From: Alphaproteobacteria bacterium
Lineage (GTDB): Bacteria; Pseudomonadota; Alphaproteobacteria; Caulobacterales; Caulobacteraceae
DNA length: 64,000 bases
Reading direction: 5' to 3'
NCBI GenBank assembly: GCA_018826515.1
Contig: JAHKAM010000003.1
Span: 1 to 64,000, forward strand
Below are positions 7,397 to 15,446 of the stretch, piece by piece. Both the position numbers and the translations under genes were made by a program. The notes under the pieces are model-generated. The model was given only the letters and a program-made list of their open reading frames with translations. It was not told where the DNA came from and made no database searches. Within the stretch, counting starts at the first letter, position 1; each line of letters begins with the position of its first letter.

Positions 7397-10261
7397 GTGT
7401 CCATCGACTCCCTCACGTCCGCCGCCGCCCTGACCGGCGCCGAGCCATGGCTGGCCCTGCCGCCGGCGCTCGCCATTCCGCCGGGCGCGGGGGCGATCTG
7501 CGATGGCGAAGGGGCGCGCCGGATCGGGCGAGGCGCCGCCGAGGGGGCCTTCACCACCGCCCCGGTCATGGTCGCCCACGCCAGCCTGACCGCCCGCCGC
7601 CTCGGCATCGCCCCGCCGGCCCGATCGGTCGAGATGCTGGACGTGCTGGAGTTGTTCGCCTTCGTCCGCCCCGCCCGCTTCTGCGCCCCCTCGCCGAGCG
7701 GCCTGGCCCTCGCCATGGGGATGGCCGAGCCCAAGGGGGCGGAGGCCCAGGCCGAGGCCCTGCGCCACGCCGCCAACGGCCTGCTGCGCGAACTCGCTGA
7801 CCCGGCCTATCCGGACCGCGAGGCCGCCTTCACCCTCGCCGAGACCCTCGGCCGCGCCGGCTGGTCGTGGGCCTGGCGGGTCACGGGCGCCCTGCAGCAC
7901 CATCCCGTCCGCGACCGCAACCATCGCGGCAGCGGGCTCGATGTCTGGTCCCGCCTGCCGGAATGGGAGGACGAGGCGCCGCGCGGCGAGGCCGGATCGG
8001 CCCCGGTCGACAGCGAAAGCGCCCGCATCCGGTTGGAGAAACTGCTTCAGGCCTCGGGCCTCGACGAGACCCGCCCGACCCAGTCCGACTATGCCGCCGA
8101 GGCCGCCTACGCCTTCTCGCCGCGCAATGAGGAGGGCCGACCCCGGTTCCTGCTGGCCGAGGCCGGCACCGGCACCGGCAAGACCCTCGGCTACCTGGCC
8201 CCCGCCAGCCTGTGGGCCGAGCGCAATCAGGGGGCGGCCTGGGTCTCGACCTACACCCGCGCCCTGCAGCGTCAGATCGACCGCGAAAGCGCCGCCCTGT
8301 GGCCCGATCCGGTCGAGCGCAAGAAGAAGACCGTGGTCCGCAAGGGGCGTGAGAACTACCTCTGCCTGCTGAACCTTCAGGACATGGTGCAGGCGGCGCA
8401 GCTCGGAAACGGCGACCTGATCGGCATGGCCCTGGCCAGCCGCTGGGCCATGCATTCCCGCGACGGCGACATGACCGGGGGCGACTATCCGGGGTGGCTG
8501 CCCGGCCTGTTCGCGACGGGGCCAAGCCATCAGGCCAGCGCGGCCAATCTGGTCGACCGGCGCGGCGAATGCGTCCACGCCGCCTGCCCCCACTACCGCA
8601 CCTGTTTCGTCGAGAAGACCATTCGCGCCAGCCGCCGCGCCGACCTCGTCGTCGCCAACCACGCCCTGGTCATGACTCAGGCCGCCTTCGACGGGGCCCG
8701 GTCGGCGCGCGGCCTGAAGCAGGATGGCGAGACGGCGGCCCTGAAGCGGATCGTCTTCGACGAGGGCCACCATCTGTTCGACGCCGCCGACAGCGCCTTC
8801 TCGGCCTGCCTGTCCGGTCAGGAGGCGGCGGAACTGCGCCGCTGGCTGCGCGGGCCCGAGGGGCGCGGCCGGCGCGGACGCGGTCTGGAACAGCGGCTGG
8901 GCGACCTGTGCGCCGACAATGAGGCGGCGACCAAGGCGCTTCAGGACGCCGTCCGCGCCGCCGCCCAGCTGCCCGGCGAGGGCGTGTCGGGCCGGATCGC
9001 CCCGGCCTCGGGCGAGGTCAATCCGGTCGGGCCGATCGAACGCTTCCTGCTGGCCGCGCTGGAACAGCTCCGTGCACGGACCAGCGAGAACGCCTCGGGC
9101 AGCGGGACCGAATTCGGCATGGAGTGTTCCCTGCGGCCGGTCACCGAACAGGTGCTGGAGGCCGCGCGCGAGGCCGCCCAGGCCCTCGCCGCCGTCGAGG
9201 CGCCCCTGCTGGCCCTGTCGCGGCATCTGGAGGACATCCTCGACGACGAGGCGGCCGATCTGGACGGCGCCAGCCGCGCCCGGATCGAGGGCGCCCTGAG
9301 GGGCCTCGATCGCCGCGCCCGCATGACCCTGCCCGGCTGGCGGTCCATGCTGGCGGCCCTGGAGGTGTCGTCCGACGAGCCCGACCCCGACTTCCTCGAC
9401 TGGCTGTCGGCCGAGGCCGCCTTCGGCCGGATCATGGACGTGGCCCTGCGCCGGCACTGGATCGATCCGACCGTGCCGCTGGAGGCCGCGGTGATCATGC
9501 CGGCCCATGGCGTGCTGGTGACCAGCGCCACCCTGTCCGATCCGAACGCGGACGATCCGTTCGACATGGCCCGGCTGCGCACCGGCTCGGCCCGGCTGAT
9601 CGAGCCGGCGCGGACGCTGAAGGTCGAAAGCCCGTTCGACTACGCCGCCAACGCCCGGGTCATCGTCGTCAACGACCTGGTCAAGGACGATCCGCGCCAG
9701 ACGGCGGCAGCCATGCGCGAACTGTTCCTCGCCGCGGGAGGCGGCGGCCTCGGCCTGTTCACCGCCATACGCCGGCTGAAGGCGGTCTATGAGCGACTGG
9801 GACCGGATCTGGCCAAGGCGGGCATCCCTCTCTACGCCCAGCATGTCGATCCGCTCGAGGTCGGGGCCCTGGTCGACGTTTTCCGCGCGGAACAGGACAG
9901 CTGCCTGCTGGGCACCGACGCGGTGCGGGACGGGGTGGATGTGCCGGGCCGGTCCCTGCGCATCCTCGCCTTCGACCGCGTGCCCTGGCCCCGCCCGGAC
10001 CTGCTGCACAAGGCGCGCCGCCTGCGCTTCGGCGGCGAGGGCGCCGGCGGGCGCAATTTCGACGACGCCCTCGCCCGCGCCAAAATGGCCCAAGCCTTCG
10101 GCCGGCTGATCCGCCGCGGCGACGACAAGGGCGTCTTCGTCATGCTGGACGCCGCCGCCCCGACCCGTCTGTTCGCCAGCCTGCCGCCGGGGACCGAGGT
10201 CCAGCGCATGGGACTGGCCGAGGCTGTTGAACAGGTTGGCGCATTCCTCAAGCCGGACTAG
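7397..10261 (+). CDS. DinG/XPD-like ATP-dependent DNA helicase
   Basis: A 954-aa SF2 helicase of the DinG/YoaA group. Walker A is AEAGTGTGKT near residue 255-262 and the DEAH box is FDEGHHLF near 454. Four cysteines typical of the XPD-type 4Fe-4S domain are visible: one in NYLCLLNLQDM about residue 322, and three in ECVHAACPHYRTCF about 391-404. Late motifs include SATLSD, VRDGVDVPG and AFGRLIRRGDDKG. The ~230-residue N-terminal part lacks clear exonuclease motifs. It is divergent from the Lhr-like helicase and followed after 9 bp by the DUF2125 gene. Likely role: unwinding damaged DNA or R-loops (inferred). Confidence 0.9.
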   Translation: MSIDSLTSAAALTGAEPWLALPPALAIPPGAGAICDGEGARRIGRGAAEGAFTTAPVMVAHASLTARRLGIAPPARSVEMLDVLELFAFVRPARFCAPSPSGLALAMGMAEPKGAEAQAEALRHAANGLLRELADPAYPDREAAFTLAETLGRAGWSWAWRVTGALQHHPVRDRNHRGSGLDVWSRLPEWEDEAPRGEAGSAPVDSESARIRLEKLLQASGLDETRPTQSDYAAEAAYAFSPRNEEGRPRFLLAEAGTGTGKTLGYLAPASLWAERNQGAAWVSTYTRALQRQIDRESAALWPDPVERKKKTVVRKGRENYLCLLNLQDMVQAAQLGNGDLIGMALASRWAMHSRDGDMTGGDYPGWLPGLFATGPSHQASAANLVDRRGECVHAACPHYRTCFVEKTIRASRRADLVVANHALVMTQAAFDGARSARGLKQDGETAALKRIVFDEGHHLFDAADSAFSACLSGQEAAELRRWLRGPEGRGRRGRGLEQRLGDLCADNEAATKALQDAVRAAAQLPGEGVSGRIAPASGEVNPVGPIERFLLAALEQLRARTSENASGSGTEFGMECSLRPVTEQVLEAAREAAQALAAVEAPLLALSRHLEDILDDEAADLDGASRARIEGALRGLDRRARMTLPGWRSMLAALEVSSDEPDPDFLDWLSAEAAFGRIMDVALRRHWIDPTVPLEAAVIMPAHGVLVTSATLSDPNADDPFDMARLRTGSARLIEPARTLKVESPFDYAANARVIVVNDLVKDDPRQTAAAMRELFLAAGGGGLGLFTAIRRLKAVYERLGPDLAKAGIPLYAQHVDPLEVGALVDVFRAEQDSCLLGTDAVRDGVDVPGRSLRILAFDRVPWPRPDLLHKARRLRFGGEGAGGRNFDDALARAKMAQAFGRLIRRGDDKGVFVMLDAAAPTRLFASLPPGTEVQRMGLAEAVEQVGAFLKPD

Positions 10262-10270
10262 ACGGAGCCC

Positions 10271-11311
10271 ATGACCGACATGCCCAGCCGCCATTCCCGC
10301 CGCGGCCTCTTCACCCCCTTCATCATCGTCGGCGTGCTGCTGGCCGCCTGGACTGGCTGGTGGTTCTATTTGACCAGCCAGATCGAGACCCGCCTCGAAG
10401 GCCAGGTGGAAGCCTTGCGTCAGGACGGCTGGACCGTCACCCACGCCGCCGTGACCACGACGGGCTGGCCGTTCCGGGCGAGGGTCTCGATCCCACACGC
10501 CGACATCCTGGCCCCGTCGGGCCACGGGATCGCGGCCCCCGAACTGGTGGCCGAGGCCAATGCCTGGAATCCGGACCGGTGGGTGGTCGTCGCCCCGGAC
10601 GGCCTGACGCTGACCCGCGCCGGCAAGGGGAAGGTCGGAATCGGCGGCGACGGCCTGCGTCTGAGCGTCAGCCAGCTGGACGCGCGGTTCCCCGATCTGC
10701 GGGCCGAGATGATCCGCCCGACCTTCACCGCCCACGCCGACGCCGAACCCTTCCCCATCGCCTCGGCCGAGCGCATCCAGCTGGAGACCCGCCCGCACCT
10801 GACCGATGGCCAGCCGTCCACCGACGAGATGGATGTATTGTTCGTCCTGACCGAGGCGCGCGGCCGGCCGGGCGGACCGGTCGAAGGGGCCACCCGACAG
10901 GGCCGGCTCACCGCCCAGGTCGAGGCCACCATCGGCGAGGCCAGTCAACTCCGGGGCATGGATTCCGCCGGCGTCTTCGCCGCCTGGACCGCGGCGGGCG
11001 GGCGGTTCACCGGCGTGCGGGGCCGGCTGCAGGCCGGGGACAGCACCGCCATCCTCTCCAGCGACGCCCTTTTGGCCGGCGCCGACGGACGGCTGCAAGG
11101 GTCGCTGGCCGTGACCGCCGAACGGCCCATGGCCGCCATCGCCGGCCTGGCCGGTTCGCGCTCGGGCGCGGTCAACCGCGCGGGCGCCGCCGGCGCGGCG
11201 GCCGCCACGGCGGCTTCGGGCGAGCGTCCGGTCGATCTGGTCGTGCAGTTCCGCGACGGCCGCACCTGGCTGGGCCCCTTCGCCCTGGCGCCCGCGCCGC
11301 GTCTGTTCTGA
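10271..11311 (+). CDS. DUF2125 domain protein
   Basis: A 346-aa protein with one N-terminal transmembrane anchor (residues about 12-32, ending in WTGWWFYLTSQIE) and a large presumably periplasmic part. The motif GWTVTHAAVTTTGWPFRARV is characteristic of the DUF2125 family found in Rhodobacterales, Rhizobiales and Caulobacterales. Its function is unknown; an AsmA/tubular-lipid-transport-like fold is possible but not shown here. It is 9 bp after the helicase, and its TGA overlaps the next ATG by one base (TGATG at 11309-11313), so it lies in an operon. Confidence 0.85.
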   Translation: MTDMPSRHSRRGLFTPFIIVGVLLAAWTGWWFYLTSQIETRLEGQVEALRQDGWTVTHAAVTTTGWPFRARVSIPHADILAPSGHGIAAPELVAEANAWNPDRWVVVAPDGLTLTRAGKGKVGIGGDGLRLSVSQLDARFPDLRAEMIRPTFTAHADAEPFPIASAERIQLETRPHLTDGQPSTDEMDVLFVLTEARGRPGGPVEGATRQGRLTAQVEATIGEASQLRGMDSAGVFAAWTAAGGRFTGVRGRLQAGDSTAILSSDALLAGADGRLQGSLAVTAERPMAAIAGLAGSRSGAVNRAGAAGAAAATAASGERPVDLVVQFRDGRTWLGPFALAPAPRLF

Positions 11312-11994
11312 TGCTGGTCGAGCCGGAAGCCGACGTCGAACGGCTGGCCCTGGACCGGGCGGTGGTCGAAGCCGTCCGCCTGCGGATCAAGGCCGGATCG
11401 CGCGCCACGGCCGACGCCGACGCCATTGCGCTTCGCGAATTATTGAACGGCCTGGCGGTCGCCGAACGCGCGGCCGTGCGCGCGGTGCTTGGGCGGATTG
11501 ACGCGGCGACAGGCGGGCCGTTGGTCGTCTGGGGGCCGGCCAGCCAAACCCTTGCCGCCGACCGCTTCGGCCTCGCCGCCCGCGCCGTCGCCGAGCCGGA
11601 ACAGGCGCTCTCCGCCGTTCGCGACGGTGCGCGCGCCCTGATGGATTTGCCGCCCGGCAAGGCGTGGTGGGGCCGACTGCTGGCCGAGCCCGCTCTGCGC
11701 GTCGTCGCCGCCCTGCCCGACGATCGCCACGGCCGGCCACGGGCCCTGGTGGTCCGGCACGCCGTTCCCGGCCCGACGGGCGACGATCGCACCTTCTGGG
11801 CCACCGACAGCACCGCCCCGGACGCCAGAATCGTCGAGGCGCTCGGCGCCGCCGGCCTGGCCGCCAGCCCGCTGATCGCGGCGGGCGGCTTGAAGCTGTT
11901 CATGCTCGCGGGCTATGTGCAGGCCGAGGACGGGCGGCTTGCATCCGCGCCCGGCAGCCTTTCCGGCGTTATCGGCGCCGCCCCCCAGTTCTGA
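11311..11994 (+). CDS. Unrecognised 227-aa protein upstream of hisC
   Basis: It starts at ATG 11311, overlapping the DUF2125 stop by one base, and ends 16 bp before hisC. It has no signal peptide or membrane segment. The first 60 residues look helical (LDRAVVEAVRLRIKAG... ADAIALRELL), followed by mixed alpha/beta sequence with LVVWGPASQTLAADRF and a PPGKAWWGRLL block. I do not recognise a family with confidence. A diverged AroQ-type chorismate mutase is a possibility, because such a gene next to an aminotransferase would make sense, but no active-site residues can be assigned. Confidence 0.75.
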   Translation: MLVEPEADVERLALDRAVVEAVRLRIKAGSRATADADAIALRELLNGLAVAERAAVRAVLGRIDAATGGPLVVWGPASQTLAADRFGLAARAVAEPEQALSAVRDGARALMDLPPGKAWWGRLLAEPALRVVAALPDDRHGRPRALVVRHAVPGPTGDDRTFWATDSTAPDARIVEALGAAGLAASPLIAAGGLKLFMLAGYVQAEDGRLASAPGSLSGVIGAAPQF

Positions 11995-12010
11995 TGTCGA
12001 GGACCGCCCC

Positions 12011-13105
12011 ATGACCGACGCACCCGCGCCCAAGCCCGGCATCCTCGACATCGCCCCCTATGTCGGCGGCAAGTCGCGCATTGAGGGCGTCGCCGAGCCC
12101 ATGAAGCTGTCGTCCAACGAAAACGCCCTCGGCGCCGGGGAAAAGGCGCGCGAGGCCTATGCCGCCGCAGTGAACAATATCCACATGTACCCCGACGGCC
12201 GGGCCATGAAGCTGCGCGACGCCGTGGCCGGACACCACGGTCTGGAGCCCGAGCGGCTGATCTTCGGCAACGGTTCGGATGAGGTCTTCGCCCTGCTGAA
12301 CCAGACCTACCTGACCGCCGGCGACAACATCGTCAGCGGCAAATACGGCTTTCTCGCCTATCGCATCAGCGCCCTGGCCAACGAGGCCTCGGTCAAACTG
12401 GCGCCGGAGCCGGATTTCCGGCTGACTCCCGAGGCCATTCTCGCCGAGGTCGATGACCGCACCCGCATCGTCTATGTTTCCAGCCCGTCGAACCCGACCG
12501 GCAGCTACAATACGGCCGAGGAAATCCGGCGCCTGCACGCGGCCCTGCCGCCGCACATCCTGCTGGTCATCGACGAGGCCTATGCCGAATTCGTCGCCGA
12601 ACCGGACTGGGAGACCAGTTTCCCCCTGGCCCGCGACGCCGACAACATCGTCGTCACCCGCACCTTCTCCAAGATCCACGGCCTCGGCGGCCTGCGCATC
12701 GGCTTCGGCTATGCGCCGCTGAAGGTGGCCGAGGCGGTCGACCGCATCCGACTGCCCTTCAATGTCTCCGTTCCCGGTATCGAGGCGGCCGTCGCCGCTC
12801 TCGGCGACGAGGCGCACCAGAAGGCCTCGCGCGACCTGGTCCACGCCTGGCGGCCGCGTCTGACCCAGGCCATCAAGGGCTTCGGCTTTGACGTCTTCCC
12901 CTCGGCCGGCAACTTCGTTCTGGTCCGCTTCCCGGATGAAAAGCGCAACGCCGCGGCGGCCAATGACTATCTGAATTCCAAGGGAATCATCGTCCGACCC
13001 GTGGGCGGCTACGGCCTGCCCGACTGCCTGCGCATCACGGTCGGCACCGAGGACCAGAACCGCGCGGTGATCGATGCACTCAGCGAGTTCGCGGCGGCCG
13101 GGTAA
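12011..13105 (+). CDS. hisC: Histidinol-phosphate aminotransferase
   Basis: A 364-aa class I/II fold PLP aminotransferase. Visible features are the SSNENALGAG substrate-binding segment, the YPDGRAMKLRDAVA block, GNGSDEVFALL, SSPSNPTGSY, IDEAYAEF and the PLP-lysine motif TFSKIHGLGGLRIG near residue 221. It transfers amino groups between histidinol phosphate and 2-oxoglutarate. HisC-type enzymes in alphaproteobacteria can also act on aromatic substrates. ATG 12011 is preferred over upstream in-frame starts because it fits the family N-terminus and follows the preceding stop. It is the last gene of the DUF2125 operon. Confidence 0.93.
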   Translation: MTDAPAPKPGILDIAPYVGGKSRIEGVAEPMKLSSNENALGAGEKAREAYAAAVNNIHMYPDGRAMKLRDAVAGHHGLEPERLIFGNGSDEVFALLNQTYLTAGDNIVSGKYGFLAYRISALANEASVKLAPEPDFRLTPEAILAEVDDRTRIVYVSSPSNPTGSYNTAEEIRRLHAALPPHILLVIDEAYAEFVAEPDWETSFPLARDADNIVVTRTFSKIHGLGGLRIGFGYAPLKVAEAVDRIRLPFNVSVPGIEAAVAALGDEAHQKASRDLVHAWRPRLTQAIKGFGFDVFPSAGNFVLVRFPDEKRNAAAANDYLNSKGIIVRPVGGYGLPDCLRITVGTEDQNRAVIDALSEFAAAG

Positions 13106-13205
13106 GCTGCGGAGTCCGACGCAGCCCCCGGAAATGCTCGTTTTGGGCGCGCCGAAAATGACTTTTTCACTCCGGAGTTGTTGCCCGGGAGACACGGACT
13201 CTGAC

Positions 13206-13234
13206 TTGCCAGCCTGCGACAGCTTGGCTACAGA
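13206..13234 (+). promoter_or_regulatory. Probable housekeeping promoter of the 73-aa exported protein
   Basis: TTGCCAG (13206-13212) and GCTACAGA (13227-13234), 14 bases apart, fit the Caulobacter housekeeping promoter pattern TTGACGS-N10-14-GCTANAWC with one or two mismatches in each element. A CcrM-type GACTC site (13197-13201) lies just upstream. The promoter is about 30 bp from the start codon at 13266. Confidence 0.45.
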
Positions 13235-13265
13235 GTTTTCTGGATTTTTCCGAGGGGACACCATT

Positions 13266-13487
13266 ATGAAGAAGATTATCGTTGCTTCCGTCGCCGGCCT
13301 GCTGCTGGTCGCCGGTCAGGCCGCCGCCACCACCCAGGCTTCCGCCCGCGTGGGTGACCGCGTCGGCGCCACCAGCGCTGAGTCCAGCGAGTTCGCCGCC
13401 ATCCCGCTTCCGCTGATCCTGATCGGCGCCGCCATCCTGGCCGGCGTGGTCATCAACGAAGTCTCGGACGACAGCGAAAGCGACTAA
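13266..13487 (+). CDS. Small exported or membrane protein, 73 aa
   Basis: It begins MKKIIVASVAGLLLVAGQAAA, a typical signal peptide with likely cleavage after QAAA. A short polar stretch follows (TTQASARVGDRVGATSAE), then a hydrophobic segment IPLPLILIGAAILAGVVI and an acidic tail SDDSESD. An RBS-like GAGGGG lies 7 bases before the ATG. It has its own promoter and a strong terminator, so it is a monocistronic, probably well expressed gene. I do not recognise a family. The layout suggests a small inner-membrane protein with a cytoplasmic or periplasmic acidic tail. Confidence 0.8.
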   Translation: MKKIIVASVAGLLLVAGQAAATTQASARVGDRVGATSAESSEFAAIPLPLILIGAAILAGVVINEVSDDSESD

Positions 13488-13508
13488 GACCGTCGCACTT
13501 TCTTTCGG

Positions 13509-13543
13509 AAAAGGCCCCCCGCCATCGCGGGGGGCCTTTTTTG
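13509..13543 (+). terminator. Rho-independent terminator
   Basis: GGCCCCCCGC-CATC-GCGGGGGGCC forms a 10-bp perfect G/C stem with a 4-base loop, followed by six T residues and preceded by four A residues. It lies about 20 bp after the stop codon of the 73-aa gene. The A-run makes it potentially bidirectional for the convergent gene ending at 13579. Confidence 0.95.
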
Positions 13544-13578
13544 TTGTCCGGGAATGAGCGCCTCTCTCGTCGGCGGGT

Positions 13579-14388
13579 CTAGCTGCGCCTGAACAGGCGG
13601 CTGGCCGCCCAGCCCGTGAAAGCCGCCAGCAACACGCAGAGCAGGCCATAGCTCCACGGCCGGCGGTGGGCGAACTCATAGAGGTCGCGCTCGATGCCGA
13701 CCTTTTCGACCGTCAGGGTCAGGTTCGAGACCGACACGGGTTCGCCGTTCTGGAACAGCCAGACCTCGGCGAAATACTGGCCGGTCGGGGCGACGGCCGG
13801 CAGTTCGAGTTCGGCGCGGAACAGGCCGGCGTCCACGAATTCCACGCCGTTCGGGTCGGTGTTGTACAGGGCCGCCGCCTCGCGAAGCCGGATCACGGCG
13901 CGGCGGTAGTCCAGATAGTCCTCGCCCAGGCGGCTGACGACCACGTCGCGGACGCCGTAGCGGGTGACGGTGCGGCTCTCCTGCGGCGCGTTGATCCGCA
14001 GGTGATCGAGGCCCACGCCCAGCCGGCGAAGCTGGCCGAAGTCGGCGATGTCCGACAGGGGCCGTGTCGAGGCCGTCATGTAGAAGCCCGGCGCGCCCTC
14101 GAACAGAACCGGCCGGCTGTTGAGCCACAAGCCCATGTTGCGGGTCTTCTTGACCAGACGCACCGGTCCGTCCGGGCCCCGCACCACAACGACCACATCA
14201 GCCGGCTGGTTGGTCGGATTGAAGACCGCGCCATAGAGAACAATCGAGGCGCCGCTGAAGCTGGAATCGACCCGGACCCGGGCGTCGGTCATGGCGGCGG
14301 CGACCCGCACCTGCCGAACGGTGGCGACCGAGCGTTCCGGGGCCGGGGCGACGACCGCGGGCGGCGGCGGCGGAAGGGCGGCGATCAT
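13579..14388 (-). CDS. TIGR02186-family protein
   Basis: A 269-aa protein of the TIGR02186 family, which is commonly encoded next to a TauE/SafE transporter. Typical segments are SGASIVLYGAVF, DVVVVVRGPDGPV and GLWLNSRPVLFEGAPGFYMTAS, and a single C-terminal membrane segment (SYGLLCVLLAAFTGWA) followed by basic residues. The expected N-terminal signal sequence is not visible: the protein starts with a proline-rich stretch (ALPPPPPAVVAP). Either export uses another route or the annotated start is not the true one. It begins 10 bp after the transporter stop, so the two are co-transcribed. Confidence 0.85.
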   Translation of the reverse strand: MIAALPPPPPAVVAPAPERSVATVRQVRVAAAMTDARVRVDSSFSGASIVLYGAVFNPTNQPADVVVVVRGPDGPVRLVKKTRNMGLWLNSRPVLFEGAPGFYMTASTRPLSDIADFGQLRRLGVGLDHLRINAPQESRTVTRYGVRDVVVSRLGEDYLDYRRAVIRLREAAALYNTDPNGVEFVDAGLFRAELELPAVAPTGQYFAEVWLFQNGEPVSVSNLTLTVEKVGIERDLYEFAHRRPWSYGLLCVLLAAFTGWAASRLFRRS

Positions 14389-14398
14389 TCCGGAACCC

Positions 14399-15322
14399 TC
14401 ATTCCGGTACTCCGGGGGCGAAGGCGAACAGGTCCGACGGCCGCACGAACAGCTCCAGCCCCATCTGGATGCCGACGAGCAGGACGATCAGCCCAAGCAG
14501 GGCGCGCAGGACGTCCGGCCGGAACCGGCCCGACAGCCGGGCGCCGTACTGGGCGCCCACCACGCCGCCGACGAGCAGCAGGGTGGACAGGACGATGTCG
14601 ACGGTCTGGTTGCGCCCGGCCTGGAGGACGGTCGTCATGGCCGTGACGATGATGATCTGGAACAGGCTGGTGCCCACCACCACGCCGGCCTTCATGCGCA
14701 GCACATAGAGCATGGCCGGAACCAGGATGAAGCCGCCCCCGACGCCCATGATGGCAGACAGCACGCCGGCGAACCCGCCAAGGGCGAACGGCGGGATGGC
14801 GCTGATATAGAGGCCCGAGCGCGGAAACCGCATCTTCAGCGGCAGGCCGTAGAGCCAGAGCGGCCGGCGCCGTTCCCGGTGCGGCGCGACCTCGCCCCGC
14901 ACCCGCCGCAGGATCTGCCCGAGGCTCTCGTAGAGCATCAGGGTGCCGATGGCGCCGAGGAACAGCAGATAGGAGACCGCCACCGCCATGTCGGCCTGGC
15001 CGAGCAGGCGCAGATAGCGGAACAGTTCGACGCCCAGCAGGGCGCCGATGACCCCGCCCAGCGCCATCACGCCGCCGATGCGATAATCGACCGCCTTCTG
15101 GCTGGTGTAGCTGATGACGCCCGAGGTCGAGGAGGCGACGACGTGGCTGGCCTGGCTGGCCACGGCCACCGCCGGCGGGATCCCCATGAAGATCAGGATC
15201 GGAGCCATCAGGAAGCCGCCGCCGACGCCGAACAGTCCGGACACGAATCCGACCGTCGCGCCCAGCAGAACCAGGAGCGGCCAGTTCACCGAAACCTCGG
15301 CGATCGGCAGATAGATATCCAA
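14399..15322 (-). CDS. Sulfite exporter TauE/SafE family membrane protein
   Basis: A 307-aa protein with about eight hydrophobic segments and the duplicated TauE/SafE motif: LFGVGGGFLMAPILIFMGIP near residue 30 and IMGVGGGFILVPAMLYVLRM near 180. The family exports organosulfur or sulfite anions; here the substrate is unknown. The best start appears to be TTG at 15322, giving the usual short N-terminus MDIYLPIAEVSVNWPL. An ATG does not occur in frame nearby. It forms an operon with the TIGR02186 gene, a partnership seen in many alphaproteobacteria. Confidence 0.88.
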   Translation of the reverse strand: MDIYLPIAEVSVNWPLLVLLGATVGFVSGLFGVGGGFLMAPILIFMGIPPAVAVASQASHVVASSTSGVISYTSQKAVDYRIGGVMALGGVIGALLGVELFRYLRLLGQADMAVAVSYLLFLGAIGTLMLYESLGQILRRVRGEVAPHRERRRPLWLYGLPLKMRFPRSGLYISAIPPFALGGFAGVLSAIMGVGGGFILVPAMLYVLRMKAGVVVGTSLFQIIIVTAMTTVLQAGRNQTVDIVLSTLLLVGGVVGAQYGARLSGRFRPDVLRALLGLIVLLVGIQMGLELFVRPSDLFAFAPGVPE

Positions 15323-15446
15323 AGGACGCGCCTTCGGCTGGAACTGAGGCTAGGCGCCGGAAAGGCGACGACGGAAGTGCTGGTGTCCTAGACCCACCCG
15401 GCGACTCCCGCCACCCGATGCGCCAGAAAAGCTCGTCCCTCTCGCC

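Noticed and set aside
7388-11098. A 1236-codon open frame antisense to the DinG-like and DUF2125 genes
   Set aside because: The product is Gly/Arg/Gln/His-rich without any domain; it is the typical antisense shadow of G/C-rich genes.
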